From NCBI RefSeq assembly GCF_005222915.1, contig NZ_STFX01000001.1, positions 62,001 to 126,000 on the forward strand: a stretch of 64,000 bases of DNA, given 5' to 3'. The notes below the pieces were generated by a model. The model did not search any database. It was not told the DNA's origin and saw nothing but the letters and a program-made list of their open reading frames with translations. Each line of letters starts with the position of its first letter. Within the stretch, counting starts at the first letter, position 1. This DNA comes from Rhizobium sp. FKL33. Lineage in GTDB: Bacteria > Pseudomonadota > Alphaproteobacteria > Rhizobiales > Rhizobiaceae. The position numbers and the translations under genes were made by a program. This document shows, one piece after another, positions 17,087 through 26,024 of this stretch.

Positions 17087-17695
17087 CTATGGAGCGAGAT
17101 AAGCTTCCCGCTCTTCCTCAAGGGCTTGGAGTAGGTCCTCCAAGTTCGCTAGGTATGCCTGCGCGGAGAAGCCGTCAGGCAGGGTCCCACCGAGCCCGCG
17201 CTCGCGAACCAAGCGGATGACGTGGTGTCGGAGAAGCTCTATTGCGTCCTTCTTCGGCCGAACCTCGAATGATTTCGCAAGGTTCACGGGCCGGAGATCA
17301 GAGCAGTTATCCAGCGTATTCACGGCCTCGCGCTCCTCGGCCGCCGCGAAGAGCCTCCCGATGGGCGTATTGTCCTTGGCGGCGTCGCGGAAGATGAACT
17401 TGGCGTAGATGCGCGGGTTGAACTTCGCGTGGTTGGAGTTTGTCGCCACTGAGTGACCCAGTGCCGTACAGTGGATCAGGAGCGCGAGTTGGAGGGATGT
17501 CATTGTAATGGACACCCGCATCTTCTTGCCGAGTACGACGGCAATAGTCGGGGACAGGCGGGGGTCCTGAGCCGCTTCTTCCGCGTCCACGAGCGTCCAT
17601 GTGGTCGCCCAGGGTGGCAGGTAGCGAAATGCCGCCTCGGGGTCTGTCTTTGCGAGGGCAGGGGTGATGAGATCGATTGGGACCGTTGATGTCAT
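17087..17695 (-). CDS. Hypothetical protein, first gene of the leftward arm
   Basis: 202 residues, beginning M-T-S-T-V-P-I-D-L-I-T-P. GAAGG lies about 11 nt before the ATG. The middle (R-V-S-I-T-M-T-S-L-Q-L-A-L-L-I-H-C) is hydrophobic but short, and the C-terminal third is helical and charged. No recognised domain. It is nearest to attR and 102 bp upstream of the large ejection-like protein gene on the same strand, so its upstream region (17696-17850) should hold the promoter of the whole leftward arm. Confidence 0.6.
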   Translation of the reverse strand: MTSTVPIDLITPALAKTDPEAAFRYLPPWATTWTLVDAEEAAQDPRLSPTIAVVLGKKMRVSITMTSLQLALLIHCTALGHSVATNSNHAKFNPRIYAKFIFRDAAKDNTPIGRLFAAAEEREAVNTLDNCSDLRPVNLAKSFEVRPKKDAIELLRHHVIRLVRERGLGGTLPDGFSAQAYLANLEDLLQALEEEREAYLAP

Positions 17696-18084
17696 TCTGC
17701 GAATACCTTCTTGAACCGTTTCACGACTAGGTGCTACAGGAAGGTACCGGTTCGACAGCCGACCACTTGTTCATGGTCAGAGGTGAAAGCGCTTTATTGC
17801 CAACGGCTTGAGGCAGTCACCCTTGTCTTCTGGAAGTTCTTGGAGGCGACTTCGAGTCTCTCATCGCCCACCATAACTTTACAAGATGCATTGTCGGCAG
17901 ATCGGTTCGCAGACCGTATTTTCAGGCGCATCTCGAACGCTCGGGCTCCATAGAAAGCCGAAGGGTCACGCTCGGACGAAGCCGTAAGATTTTCGCCCAG
18001 ACAGGTTCCGTTTTGGTCTCCCCCTTGAAATCCCGCTCTCCAATCTCGACCTTATCCGTCGATCCAAACGCCACAGGAGAGCCC
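17696..18084. other. Gene-free region spanning the right element border
   Basis: 389 bp. The first 155 bp belong to the element and probably carry the leftward promoter; attR is at 17851-17873. The remaining 211 bp are chromosome leading to a 31-residue gene. I see no gene with a credible start here. Confidence 0.5.
17851..17873 (+). other. attR: copy of the tRNA-Val 3' end
   Basis: An exact 23-bp repeat of 2345-2367 (T-loop to CCA) with no tRNA body in front of it. It marks the far end of the integrated element. Confidence 0.9.
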
Positions 18085-18180
18085 ATGAAATCCCCCTTCA
18101 TTCGCTGGACCACTTATATCCTGCTGGGACTGACCGCCGTCTCCATCGTGGCGGCGGATTTTCTGGCGGTGGCGCAGTAG
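18085..18180 (+). CDS. 31-residue single-helix membrane protein
   Basis: It begins M-K-S-P-F-I-R-W-T-T-Y and continues with one hydrophobic helix (I-L-L-G-L-T-A-V-S-I-V-A-A) to a TAG. AGGAGAG stands 4 nt before the ATG. It is on the chromosomal side of attR. Such short membrane proteins are often missed in annotation; no family recognised. Confidence 0.55.
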   Translation: MKSPFIRWTTYILLGLTAVSIVAADFLAVAQ

Positions 18181-18193
18181 CCGCGCGGCGCGA

Positions 18194-18772
18194 TCAGTTG
18201 GTCTTGCCGCCGTCGTAGACGCGCAGCGCCACGCCGCGGGCGCGGATCACGGCTTCGGGGGCAGGGCGCTCTTCGGGTTCCGTCGGGTCGGGTCGGTCGG
18301 GTGTCAGGAACCGCATCTTTTCGACCATGAGCTCCATGCCCATGCGCAAGGGGCGGTCCGGGTCGGCGCGCGAGAAGACGCCGATCAGGCGGTCGCATTC
18401 GGTTTCGCTGGAGCGCATCGGCAGCAGCAACAGTTCCACCTCTTCGCCGGTATTGGCGTCATGCGCTTCGATGATGAACGGCAGTTTGTTGGCCAGCACG
18501 GATTGCGCGGCCAGCGTCATGCGCCGGCGGTCGTCGATCGTCCAGACCAGACCGAATTCCTGTCCGCGCGCTTCCTGTCCCAATGCGGCGCAGAGCCTCG
18601 TGCCGGCGAGGCGGAAGCGGAACCAGCGGTTGTCGACCGCTTCGAGCATGAAAATATCCGGAAGCAGGCGCGGAATGTCGGACGGATTGACGTCGCGCCG
18701 CAAGGGCGCGTCGTCCTTTCCCCGGATGCGGTTAAAATAGTCTAGTAGCGATCTGGTGGCGTTGTGCCGCAT
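18194..18772 (-). CDS. PAS-domain protein (PAS_5-type)
   Basis: 192 residues with one PAS-like domain at about 20-145. Typical pieces are L-L-P-D-I-F-M-L-E, W-F-R-F-R-L-A-G-T-R-L and E-V-E-L-L-L-L-P-M-R. Small stand-alone PAS proteins of this type are common in Hyphomicrobiales and are thought to sense small molecules; no output domain is attached. The C-terminal 40 residues are proline- and glutamate-rich. It is transcribed away from the rhomboid gene, and its upstream region contains GTTAACGTTAA. Confidence 0.8.
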   Translation of the reverse strand: MRHNATRSLLDYFNRIRGKDDAPLRRDVNPSDIPRLLPDIFMLEAVDNRWFRFRLAGTRLCAALGQEARGQEFGLVWTIDDRRRMTLAAQSVLANKLPFIIEAHDANTGEEVELLLLPMRSSETECDRLIGVFSRADPDRPLRMGMELMVEKMRFLTPDRPDPTEPEERPAPEAVIRARGVALRVYDGGKTN

Positions 18773-19064
18773 TGGGGCATTCCATGGTTCATTTCGGCAA
18801 AATCGGAGCGTTTTTCACCCCGACAGAGGTATCGCAGCGATTTCCGTGCCAAGACCAACGCCGCCCGGAATTGCCTCCTGTTAACGTTAATCCCCGGTTT
18901 AGGTTGCAAAATCGCAAGTCCCGTGAGATTTCTTGGTCAACAGGAAGGAATGTCCTTCGGCACACCACTCGATCAGACCTCCAATCATGATCGCGCCGTC
19001 CACGTCACACGTCGGACGGCTTTTTTTTGTCTGAAAACAGGATGTTGTGGGAAAGTGAGCCTCT
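18773..19064. other. 292-bp intergenic region with an isolated terminator
   Basis: Between the divergent PAS and rhomboid genes. It holds a strong rightward terminator (18995-19028) with no annotated gene before it, so a short RNA or a leader of the rhomboid gene may end there. Confidence 0.5.
18995..19028 (+). terminator. Strong intrinsic terminator without an upstream gene
   Basis: Stem GCCGTCC/GGACGGC (18995-19001 with 19014-19020), a 12-nt loop and a run of eight T (19021-19028). It lies 37 bp before the rhomboid GTG start. Confidence 0.8.
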
Positions 19065-19784
19065 GTGACCGAATTTGAAAACTCTCCTCCCGCCCGCGAG
19101 CCCGCGGTGAGAATGCCGCCCGTGGTCTGGGGCGCCATCGTCTTGATGGGGATCATTCATGCGGTCCGCGTCTATCTGCTCGACGAGGCGTCCGACGACT
19201 GGCTTCTTTACCATTTCGCCTTCATTCCCGTCCGCTACGTCTTTCCCATTTCGGAACAGGATTTCGGCTGGTTGGCGGGCCCGGTCACCTCTTCGCTGCT
19301 GCATGCCGACTGGCTGCATTTCGCGTTCAACAGTTTCTGGCTGGCGGCCTTTGCGACGCCGCTCGCCGAGCGGTGGGGCGCGATCCGCTTTGCCGGTTTC
19401 TGGATCGCCGCCGCCGTGGCGTCCGCTTTTGTCTATGCGGCGGCGATCAGCTTCACGGACTCCTATCTCATCGGCGCATCGGGCGTGGTCTCGGCCGTCA
19501 CCGGCGCCGCCTGTCGTTTCGCGTTGCCGATCCGGCGCGGTCGCGACCCGAGCTATTTCCGGCATGCGCCGCGTCTCGGCATGATCGAGGCGCTGAGACA
19601 GCCGTCGGTGGCGGTGTTCATCGGGGCCTGGGCGTTCTCCAATGCGCTTGTGGTGTTCGGCGTCGGCATGCCGGAAGGCGAGGCTTACAACATTGCCTGG
19701 CAGGCGCATGTCGGCGGCCTCCTGTTCGGCTATCTCGCCTTCGGCCTGTTCGATTATGGGGCGCGCCGGAGCGATGTCGCCTGA
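19065..19784 (+). CDS. Rhomboid-family intramembrane serine protease
   Basis: 239 residues with six to seven transmembrane helices. The catalytic serine is in G-A-S-G (Ser139) and the histidine in W-Q-A-H-V-G-G (His215). The H-A-D-W-L-H-F-A-F-N motif (His80, His84, Asn89) that supports the oxyanion is present. Rhomboids cut substrate proteins inside the membrane; the substrate is unknown. The GTG start at 19065 is used. A later ATG (residue 17) is possible and would still keep all helices. The region before it contains an intrinsic terminator, so its expression may be conditional. Confidence 0.9.
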   Translation: MTEFENSPPAREPAVRMPPVVWGAIVLMGIIHAVRVYLLDEASDDWLLYHFAFIPVRYVFPISEQDFGWLAGPVTSSLLHADWLHFAFNSFWLAAFATPLAERWGAIRFAGFWIAAAVASAFVYAAAISFTDSYLIGASGVVSAVTGAACRFALPIRRGRDPSYFRHAPRLGMIEALRQPSVAVFIGAWAFSNALVVFGVGMPEGEAYNIAWQAHVGGLLFGYLAFGLFDYGARRSDVA

Positions 19785-19902
19785 TCGCTTGCATTTCTAA
19801 TGGAAGGAGCGCACACTCTCCTCGTTAGCGGATGGCGTGTAGGCTGCCTCCGTGCGGCCCGGCGCCATCCCCTGCATCAAGCCATGCAAGGAGGAGAACA
19901 GC

Positions 19903-20331
19903 ATGCGCGTGAAGGCCATACTCGAACAGAAGGGACGCGCCGTCCTGACCACCAGCCCGCAAGCCACGGTCCGTGAGGCCGCCCGGCTGTTGAGCGAGCA
20001 CCATGTCGGCGCCGCCATCATCGTCGATCAGCATGAGCATATCGTCGGCATCGTCGCCGAACGCGACATCGTTTCGGCCATTGCGAAATACGGCGCCGAG
20101 GCGCTCGATAAGCCGGTTCTCCTGATCATGTGGAAGAATGTCCATCGCTGTTCGGAGGACACGTCCGTCGGCGAACTGATGGCGATGATGAGCGCCAAGC
20201 GCGCCCGCCACATTCCCGTCGAACATCACGGCCGGCTGGCCGGCATCATCTCCATTGGCGACGTGGTGAAGGCGCATATCCGCCAGATCGAACGCGAGGC
20301 GGAGGAAATGAAAGCCTATATCGCCAGCTGA
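19903..20331 (+). CDS. CBS-domain-pair protein
   Basis: 142 residues consisting almost only of two CBS motifs (about 5-65 and 75-130). Each has the V-G-A-A-I-I-V or A-R-H-I-P-V strand and G-I-I-S-I-G-D-V-V-type end. Such stand-alone Bateman modules bind adenosine nucleotides and are presumed regulators. The ATG at 19903 is preceded by AAGGAGGAG; an in-frame start 51 nt earlier has no such site. It has its own short upstream region after the rhomboid gene. Confidence 0.9.
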   Translation: MRVKAILEQKGRAVLTTSPQATVREAARLLSEHHVGAAIIVDQHEHIVGIVAERDIVSAIAKYGAEALDKPVLLIMWKNVHRCSEDTSVGELMAMMSAKRARHIPVEHHGRLAGIISIGDVVKAHIRQIEREAEEMKAYIAS

Positions 20332-20376
20332 TCACAGCGCGGCGCGCCGTCCTGCGGCGGCGCGTCGGCCCTTCCC

Positions 20377-21333
20377 TCAGTAGATCTTGATCGCTTCCTG
20401 CATGCGCTGGATTTCGGCGATGCGGGCCATGCCTTCTTTGTAGCCGCGGTCGATCAGTTCCGAGGCGCGGTGAAACTCCGACAGGCCGATATCCGAAAGA
20501 CGCGGCTGCAGCGCGAGATCGGGCGGATCGCCGGCCAGGCGGGCGCGGGAAATTCTGTCCTGAATGATGTTGAAGGCTTCGACCATGACCCCGGTCAGGC
20601 CGAGATTGGCGCGGCGGTCGCGGTCGCCGTCGCGTTCGAACTGGGTCTCGAGCGACTGGCGGCTGGCCGAGTGCTTCACCACCGCCGAGCGGCCATAGAG
20701 ATCGTAATGCAGGTTCACCGCCACGACCAGCGGCTGCTCGTAAGCGCGGCAGACGGTGACCGGCACCGGATTGACCAGCGCGCCGTCGACGAGGACGCGA
20801 TTGTTGCATTTGATCGGCTCGAAAATGCCGGGCAGGGCGTAGGAGGCGCGGATCGCGGTGATCAGCGAGCCGGAATCGATCCAGACCTCGTGGCCGGTGC
20901 GGATTTCGGTGGCGACCGCCACGAAGGGACGGCCGAGATCCTCGATCGCCATGCCTTCGAGATGCTCCTGCATGCGCTTGGTCAGCCGCATGCCGGCGAA
21001 CAGTCCGCCGCCGCCGATGGTGAGATCGAGCAGCGCCGCCATGCGCCGCATGGTCAGCGAGCGGGCGAAGGTTTCGAGTTCATCGAGCTTGCCGGCCAGA
21101 TAGCAGCCGCCGACCAGCGCCCCGATCGAGGTGCCGGCGATCATGCCGACCTCGACCTTGGCTTCGTCGAGCGCCCGCAAAACGCCGATATGGGCCCAGC
21201 CGCGGGCGGCGCCGCCGCCGAGCGCGAGCGCTATCTTGGGCTTCTTTGGGATGGGGGCTGGGGTCGACCCGCCGCCGGCGGGTTCGAGCGTCGTGGCCGC
21301 ATCGGCCGGGCGGAAGAAACTCCAATTCATCAT
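20377..21333 (-). CDS. Patatin-like phospholipase (RssA/NTE type)
   Basis: 318 residues. The oxyanion loop G-G-G-A-A-R-G, the nucleophile elbow G-T-S-I-G (Ser69) and the catalytic aspartate in D-G-A (Asp183) form the Ser-Asp dyad of bacterial patatins, which hydrolyse acyl lipids. Residues 1-30 are a proline-rich leader. Of two adjacent ATGs the first (21333) is chosen, with GGAGG about 9 nt upstream; an in-frame ATG 117 nt further up would add an atypical tail. It follows hisI on the same strand after about 125 bp. Confidence 0.9.
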   Translation of the reverse strand: MMNWSFFRPADAATTLEPAGGGSTPAPIPKKPKIALALGGGAARGWAHIGVLRALDEAKVEVGMIAGTSIGALVGGCYLAGKLDELETFARSLTMRRMAALLDLTIGGGGLFAGMRLTKRMQEHLEGMAIEDLGRPFVAVATEIRTGHEVWIDSGSLITAIRASYALPGIFEPIKCNNRVLVDGALVNPVPVTVCRAYEQPLVVAVNLHYDLYGRSAVVKHSASRQSLETQFERDGDRDRRANLGLTGVMVEAFNIIQDRISRARLAGDPPDLALQPRLSDIGLSEFHRASELIDRGYKEGMARIAEIQRMQEAIKIY

Positions 21334-21458
21334 GCGGCGCCCCTCCGGCGCTGTACCCTGTTCATGCGAGACAGTGTTGCGCGGCCCGGTTAATAAATGG
21401 CGAAGCGCAACTCGATCTGCCCAACAAGCGGGCAAACGCCTGGGTATCAACCGGAGAT

Positions 21459-21908
21459 TCAGCGCTGATAGACGGAGTCTGGCTCGAAATGCTTGTGATC
21501 GTCGATGACCGAGAGGGTCGGTGCGCCGTCCTTCAGGGTCACGGCGCGATAGAAGCAGGAACGGCGGCCCGTATGGCAGGTCGCGTCATGGCCCGCCACC
21601 TTGACCTTAACCTGCAGCGCGTCCTGATCGCAATCGGTCAGGATCTCCACCACATACTGAAGATTGCCGGAGGTCTCGCCCTTTTTCCACAGCTTGCCGC
21701 GCGAGCGGCTGAAATAATGCACGACGCCGGTTTCGAGCGTCAGTGTCAGCGCCTCGGCGTTCATATGCCCGACCATGAGCAAGGCATCGTCGCGATGATC
21801 GGTGACGATCGCCGTGATCAGCCCATGCTGGTCGAATTTCGGCGTGAAGCTCACGCCTTCTTCGAGCGCGGCCTTGTCGGCCGGCGGCGGATCGAATGCG
21901 ATCGTCAT
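21459..21908 (-). CDS. hisI: Phosphoribosyl-AMP cyclohydrolase
   Basis: 149 residues, the stand-alone HisI that opens the adenine ring of PR-AMP in histidine biosynthesis. Visible signatures are [27 protein letters not shown], the metal ligands in D-C-D-Q-D, and [10 protein letters not shown]. The HisE domain is absent, as usual in alphaproteobacteria. It lies 11 bp after folE, so folE-hisI are likely cotranscribed. Confidence 0.97.
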   Translation of the reverse strand: MTIAFDPPPADKAALEEGVSFTPKFDQHGLITAIVTDHRDDALLMVGHMNAEALTLTLETGVVHYFSRSRGKLWKKGETSGNLQYVVEILTDCDQDALQVKVKVAGHDATCHTGRRSCFYRAVTLKDGAPTLSVIDDHKHFEPDSVYQR

Positions 21909-21919
21909 GCTTGTCCTGC

Positions 21920-22537
21920 TTATTTGAAGCCGCGAACCATGGACATGAACCGGGCCTGTTCGCGCGGATCAGTCTTGAATTCGCCGGTGAAGGTGGTCGT
22001 CATGGTCGACGCGCCGAGCTTGTTCACCCCGCGCATGGCCATGCACATGTGATCGGCCTCGATCAGCACCGCCACGCCGCGCGGGCGCAGCGTGTCGTTG
22101 ATCGAATGGGCGACCTGCGCCGTCATCGATTCCTGCGTCTGCAGGCGCTTGGCGAAGATATCGACCACGCGGGCGATCTTCGACAGGCCGAGAACGCGGC
22201 CATCCGGCAGATAGGCGACATGCGCCTTGCCGATGATCGGCACCATGTGGTGCTCGCAATGCGAGAAGAACGGAATGTCGCGCACCATGACCATATCGTC
22301 ATAGCCCGCCACTTCCTCGAAGGTGCGGCCGAGCACTTCGTCGGCATCGGCCTTGTAGCCGCCGAACAGTTCGCCATAGGCCTTGACTACGCGCGACGGC
22401 GTGTCGAGCAAGCCTTCGCGTTCGGGATCCTCGCCGATGAAGCGCAGCAACGTGCGCACGGCGTCCTCGGCTTCCTGCTGGGTGGGTTTGCGCGAAAATT
22501 CCTCGTCGCGCGAAAATTTCTTCACGATCGCGTCCAT
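21920..22537 (-). CDS. folE: GTP cyclohydrolase I
   Basis: 205 residues, the first enzyme of tetrahydrofolate synthesis, converting GTP to dihydroneopterin triphosphate. The zinc/active-site segment [11 protein letters not shown], the G-L-S-K-I-A-R segment and the late cysteine in H-M-C-M-A-M-R-G are all present at family positions. It heads the folE-hisI pair. Confidence 0.97.
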   Translation of the reverse strand: MDAIVKKFSRDEEFSRKPTQQEAEDAVRTLLRFIGEDPEREGLLDTPSRVVKAYGELFGGYKADADEVLGRTFEEVAGYDDMVMVRDIPFFSHCEHHMVPIIGKAHVAYLPDGRVLGLSKIARVVDIFAKRLQTQESMTAQVAHSINDTLRPRGVAVLIEADHMCMAMRGVNKLGASTMTTTFTGEFKTDPREQARFMSMVRGFK

Positions 22538-22850
22538 GTATGGCCTCTTGATCCCTGTTGGAACCTCGGTAATCGGAACGGACTACTCGCCTCTGGCCAT
22601 ATTCCTGATCTTCAGGCATGGGCACCGTTGGCGGGCTCCGGGGCATCGCATTTCATTGCCAGGCAATAAAATCCTCCGCACGGTTTCCCAGACAACAGGT
22701 AACAGGTTTCCTTGAAACTCTGTCACCCCATCGCGACATAACATATAGTAAGCGAACCAATGCCGCAAAGGGGACTGTTGTCTTTTTCGGTGATACGGTG
22801 GAAAATCCTGCCCGGTTCAGGTCAGCAAGCGAAAATGTTGCGATAGAGCG
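22538..22850. other. Divergent intergenic region folE / NifU-like gene
   Basis: 313 bp without a gene I can support. It should contain the promoters for folE-hisI (left) and the scaffold gene (right). No clear riboswitch or terminator is visible. Confidence 0.4.
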
Positions 22851-23294
22851 ATGGACGACATCTACAACGCGAAAATTCTCGAATTTGCCGGCAACATTCC
22901 TGCGACCGGCGAGATCGCCGACGCAGACGCGTCGGCGCAGGCGCATTCCAAGCTGTGCGGCTCGAAGGTCAAGGTGTTCGTCAAGATGGACGGCGGCCAT
23001 GTGAGCGACTTCTCGCATATCGTCAAAGCCTGCGCGCTCGGCCAGGCGTCGTCGTCGATCATGGCGCGGCATGTGGTGGGCGCGAGCGCCGAGGAAATCC
23101 GCGCCGCCCGCCGCGACATGCTGGCGATGCTGAAAGAGGGCGGCGAGGGACCTGCAGGCCGTTTCGAGGACATGCGCTATCTGAAGCCGGTCAAGGATTA
23201 CAAGGCCCGTCACGCCTCGACCATGCTCACTTTCGACGCCGTGGTCGATTGTCTCGACCAGATCGAGGCGAAGACTGCCGCGCCCGCCGCCTGA
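22851..23294 (+). CDS. NifU/IscU-like iron-sulfur cluster scaffold protein
   Basis: 147 residues. Three conserved cysteines stand at the positions used for cluster binding in NifU N-terminal domains: Cys36 in K-L-C-G-S, Cys61 in K-A-C-A-L-G-Q and Cys134 in V-D-C-L-D. The usual aspartate before the first cysteine is not seen, so the protein is of the divergent alphaproteobacterial type rather than IscU itself. It probably assists cluster assembly or transfer. The ribosome site is weak. Confidence 0.85.
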   Translation: MDDIYNAKILEFAGNIPATGEIADADASAQAHSKLCGSKVKVFVKMDGGHVSDFSHIVKACALGQASSSIMARHVVGASAEEIRAARRDMLAMLKEGGEGPAGRFEDMRYLKPVKDYKARHASTMLTFDAVVDCLDQIEAKTAAPAA

Positions 23295-23422
23295 GATCTC
23301 CTTTCATCCGATGCTTGAAAAGCCCGGTTTATCTCCGTAAGGTTGGGGTCTATTCCCGTTTTCAACAGGGATTCACCATGTGCGGGGCTCATGCCCATGG
23401 CAATGCGGGCGAATCCGCGTAA

Positions 23423-25084
23423 ATGGCCCTTATGAGCACCCCCGATCTCGACCTGACGCCCGAAGAACTCAACCAGCCGCAGCCCTGGAGCGGCGTCAAC
23501 GCCTATCGCTCCGATCCGCTTCTGGTGGATATTTCCTCGCAGTTGCCGCGGATGGTGCGCGACGAATTCGATCTGATCGGCCGCTACGTCACCTCGCATG
23601 AGGCGCAGGAACTGGCGCGCATGGCCAATGAAGGCGCGCCTCAACTCCGGACGCATGGCCCGCGCGGCGAACGTCTCGACGTCGTCGATTTCCATCCCGC
23701 CTGGCATGCGCTGATGCGCCGTTCGGTGTCGAACGGGCTGACCTCGTCGATCTGGGAAAACAAGCCGGATGAAGAGGGCGCCGCCCACCGCGCCCGCGCC
23801 GTGCGCTTCTTCCTGACCGCCCAGCTCGAATGCGGCCATCTCTGCCCGCTCACCATGACCTCCGCCTCCGTCGCCGCCATCAAGGCCAATGATACGGCGC
23901 TGCGCAACTGGTTCGGCAAGATCGCCTCGCGGCGCTACGATTCCGCCAACAAGCCCGCGCATGAAAAAGCCGGCCTCACCATCGGCATGGGCATGACCGA
24001 AAAGCAGGGCGGCACGGATGTGCGCGCCAATCGCAGCGTCGCCGAGCCCGTGGGCGACAATGTCTACCGCCTGTCCGGCCATAAATGGTTCATGTCGGCG
24101 CCGATGAGCGACGCCTTCGTGATGCTGGCGCAGACGCGCGAAGGCATGGGCTGTTTCCTGGTTCCCCGCCTGCTCGAGGACGGCGCCCGCAACGGGCTGC
24201 GTTTCCAGCGGCTGAAGGACAAGGTCGGCAACCGCTCCAACGCCTCCAGCGAAGTCGAGTTCTCGAACACCTATGGCTTCCTGCTCGGCGCGCCCGATCA
24301 GGGCATCCGCACCATTCTCGATATGGTCACGCTGACCCGGCTCGATTGCGCCGTGGCGTCGGCCGGGCTGATGCGCGCTTCGCTCGCCGAAGTCGTCCAT
24401 CACATCCGCGGCCGTTCGGTGTTCGGCAAGAACCTCATCGACCAGCCGATCATGACGCGGGTGGTCGCGGACATGGCGCTCGATGTCGCCGCCGCCACCG
24501 CGCTTGTGTTCCGTCTCGCCCAGGCCTTCGACCGCGCCGCCGAGAGCGCCGAGGAACAGGCCTATCAGCGGATCATGACGCCCATCATCAAATACTGGGT
24601 CTGCAAGATCGCGCCGGCGCTCGTCTATGAAGCCATGGAATGTCTGGGCGGCAGCGGCTATGTCGAGGAGCGCCCCATCGCCCGGCATTATCGCGAGGCG
24701 CCGGTCAATGCGATCTGGGAAGGGTCCGGCAATGTCATGGCGCTCGACGTCATCCGCGTCGCCTCCAAGCAACGCGACCAGTTCGAGCTCCTGTTCGCCG
24801 GACTCGCCCGCGACCTGGGCTCCGCTGGCGCCAAGACCGTCGACGTGCTCCGCGCCGCACTCGCCCTGACGGAACGCGACGAAGGTTCGGCGCGCTTCCT
24901 GGTCGAACAACTGGCGCTTGCCGCCGGCTCGGCCGAACTGGTGCGCCTCGGCGCCGGCCGCATCGCCGACGCCTTTCTCGAAAGCCGCCTGACCGGCGGA
25001 TGGCGCTCGACCTACGGCATGCTGGAATCGCGCTTCGACGCACGGTTTATCGTCGATCTCTTGTACCCCGCCTCGGGACACTGA
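23423..25084 (+). CDS. aidB: AidB-like acyl-CoA dehydrogenase-family flavoprotein
   Basis: 553 residues, the length of AidB/isovaleryl-CoA-dehydrogenase-like proteins. The N-terminal AidB domain (N-Q-P-Q-P-W-S-G-V-N-A-Y) is followed by the FAD-binding core with M-G-M-T-E-K-Q-G-G-T-D-V, W-F-M-S-A-P, and E-C-L-G-G-S-G-Y-V-E-E. AidB in E. coli is induced by alkylation stress and binds DNA. The ATG at 23423 has no clear ribosome site, and a second ATG lies 9 nt later. A 14-codon frame ends at TAA directly before the start (TAAATG), so translational coupling is possible. Confidence 0.88.
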   Translation: MALMSTPDLDLTPEELNQPQPWSGVNAYRSDPLLVDISSQLPRMVRDEFDLIGRYVTSHEAQELARMANEGAPQLRTHGPRGERLDVVDFHPAWHALMRRSVSNGLTSSIWENKPDEEGAAHRARAVRFFLTAQLECGHLCPLTMTSASVAAIKANDTALRNWFGKIASRRYDSANKPAHEKAGLTIGMGMTEKQGGTDVRANRSVAEPVGDNVYRLSGHKWFMSAPMSDAFVMLAQTREGMGCFLVPRLLEDGARNGLRFQRLKDKVGNRSNASSEVEFSNTYGFLLGAPDQGIRTILDMVTLTRLDCAVASAGLMRASLAEVVHHIRGRSVFGKNLIDQPIMTRVVADMALDVAAATALVFRLAQAFDRAAESAEEQAYQRIMTPIIKYWVCKIAPALVYEAMECLGGSGYVEERPIARHYREAPVNAIWEGSGNVMALDVIRVASKQRDQFELLFAGLARDLGSAGAKTVDVLRAALALTERDEGSARFLVEQLALAAGSAELVRLGAGRIADAFLESRLTGGWRSTYGMLESRFDARFIVDLLYPASGH

Positions 25085-25130
25085 GGATTTGAGGCAGGCG
25101 AGGGGTGAACAACTCCGTCACCCTCTCCGT

Positions 25131-25224
25131 CGTCATGCTCGCCCTTGTGGCGAGCATCTGCATCGGCTTCCGTTGAGCGCTAGGGCCCCGCAGCAGGCCC
25201 TCGGGACAAGCCCGAGGGTGACGG
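25131..25224 (-). repeat. Bipartite palindromic intergenic repeat, copy 1
   Basis: Two hairpins, CTCGGGCTTGTCCCGAG-type and GATGCTCGCCACAAGGGCGAGCAT-type, about 50 bp apart. They match copies at 29878-29975 and 30942-31040; this copy is inverted relative to those. It resembles the RIME/REP-type elements of Rhizobiales. Confidence 0.8.
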
Positions 25225-25346
25225 CAAGCGGTATCGTCACTGCTGAGTGACTTATCCCCTAAAACTTTCGTTAACCAATTTGCCTGGGCCGCATCTTCCG
25301 GATTAAGTCGTTAAAACGGATTGTTTTGCGGAGCGCGAGAGCGGGC

Positions 25347-25985
25347 ATGCTGAATACGACGGACATGATGGGCGGCGGTGACGCGCCCGTGCGCGACAGG
25401 GCGGCGACCACCGCCCGCATCCTGAAGGCAGCGTCGGAACTCCTGGCCGAGGGCGGTTTCCAGAAATTCGGCGTCAATGCGGTGGCCCGCCGCGCCGGCT
25501 GCGACAAGCAGCTGATCTATCGCTATTACGGCGGCATGGACGGACTGGTCGAAGCGATCGGCCGCGAGCTCGCCGGCTGGGTCGAGGAGAAGATGCCCGA
25601 CAATGGCGGCGGCGGCTTTCTCCTGACCTATGGCGATCTCGTCGAGCGCCTGTTGCTGCTGTTCATGGAAGCGCTGCGCAGCGATCCGCTGATGAAGAGA
25701 ATCATCGCCTGGGAAATGTCGGAGAACAGCCCGCAGGTGCGCAAGCTGGCCGACGCCCGGGCCCGCGCGCTCGGCGACTGGATTGCCCGGGTGAGGGCGG
25801 GCATGGCGCCGCCCAAGGGCGTCGACACCGGCTTGATGAACGCGATTCTTCTCGGCGCCGTGCAGCAGATCGTGCTGTCGGCGGAAGCGGCCGGGCGTCT
25901 CGGCTCGACCGTGCTCAAGACCGAGAAGGATTGGAAGAAGGTCGAACAGGCGGTGCAGAAGCTGGTCCGCGGCGTCTATCCCTGA
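25347..25985 (+). CDS. TetR-family transcriptional regulator
   Basis: 212 residues. The N-terminal helix-turn-helix (residues about 15-60: A-R-I-L-K-A-A-S-E-L-L-A-E-G-G-F then V-A-R-R-A-G-C-D-K-Q-L-I-Y-R-Y-Y-G) is typical; the C-terminal ligand-binding region is helical. The ATG at 25347 is preferred to an upstream TTG. Its target is not obvious: neither neighbour is a clear efflux or catabolic operon. The upstream region contains CGTTAACCA. Confidence 0.9.
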   Translation: MLNTTDMMGGGDAPVRDRAATTARILKAASELLAEGGFQKFGVNAVARRAGCDKQLIYRYYGGMDGLVEAIGRELAGWVEEKMPDNGGGGFLLTYGDLVERLLLLFMEALRSDPLMKRIIAWEMSENSPQVRKLADARARALGDWIARVRAGMAPPKGVDTGLMNAILLGAVQQIVLSAEAAGRLGSTVLKTEKDWKKVEQAVQKLVRGVYP

Positions 25986-26024
25986 GGGCGGGCGGCGCGT
26001 CATCCACAGGTCGACCCGTCAAAA

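Noticed and set aside
25106-25177. A 23-codon hydrophobic frame (V-N-N-S-V-T-L-S-V-V-M-L-A) after the AidB-like gene
   Set aside because: It lies largely inside a palindromic repeat copy, so the frame is probably a by-product of the repeat.
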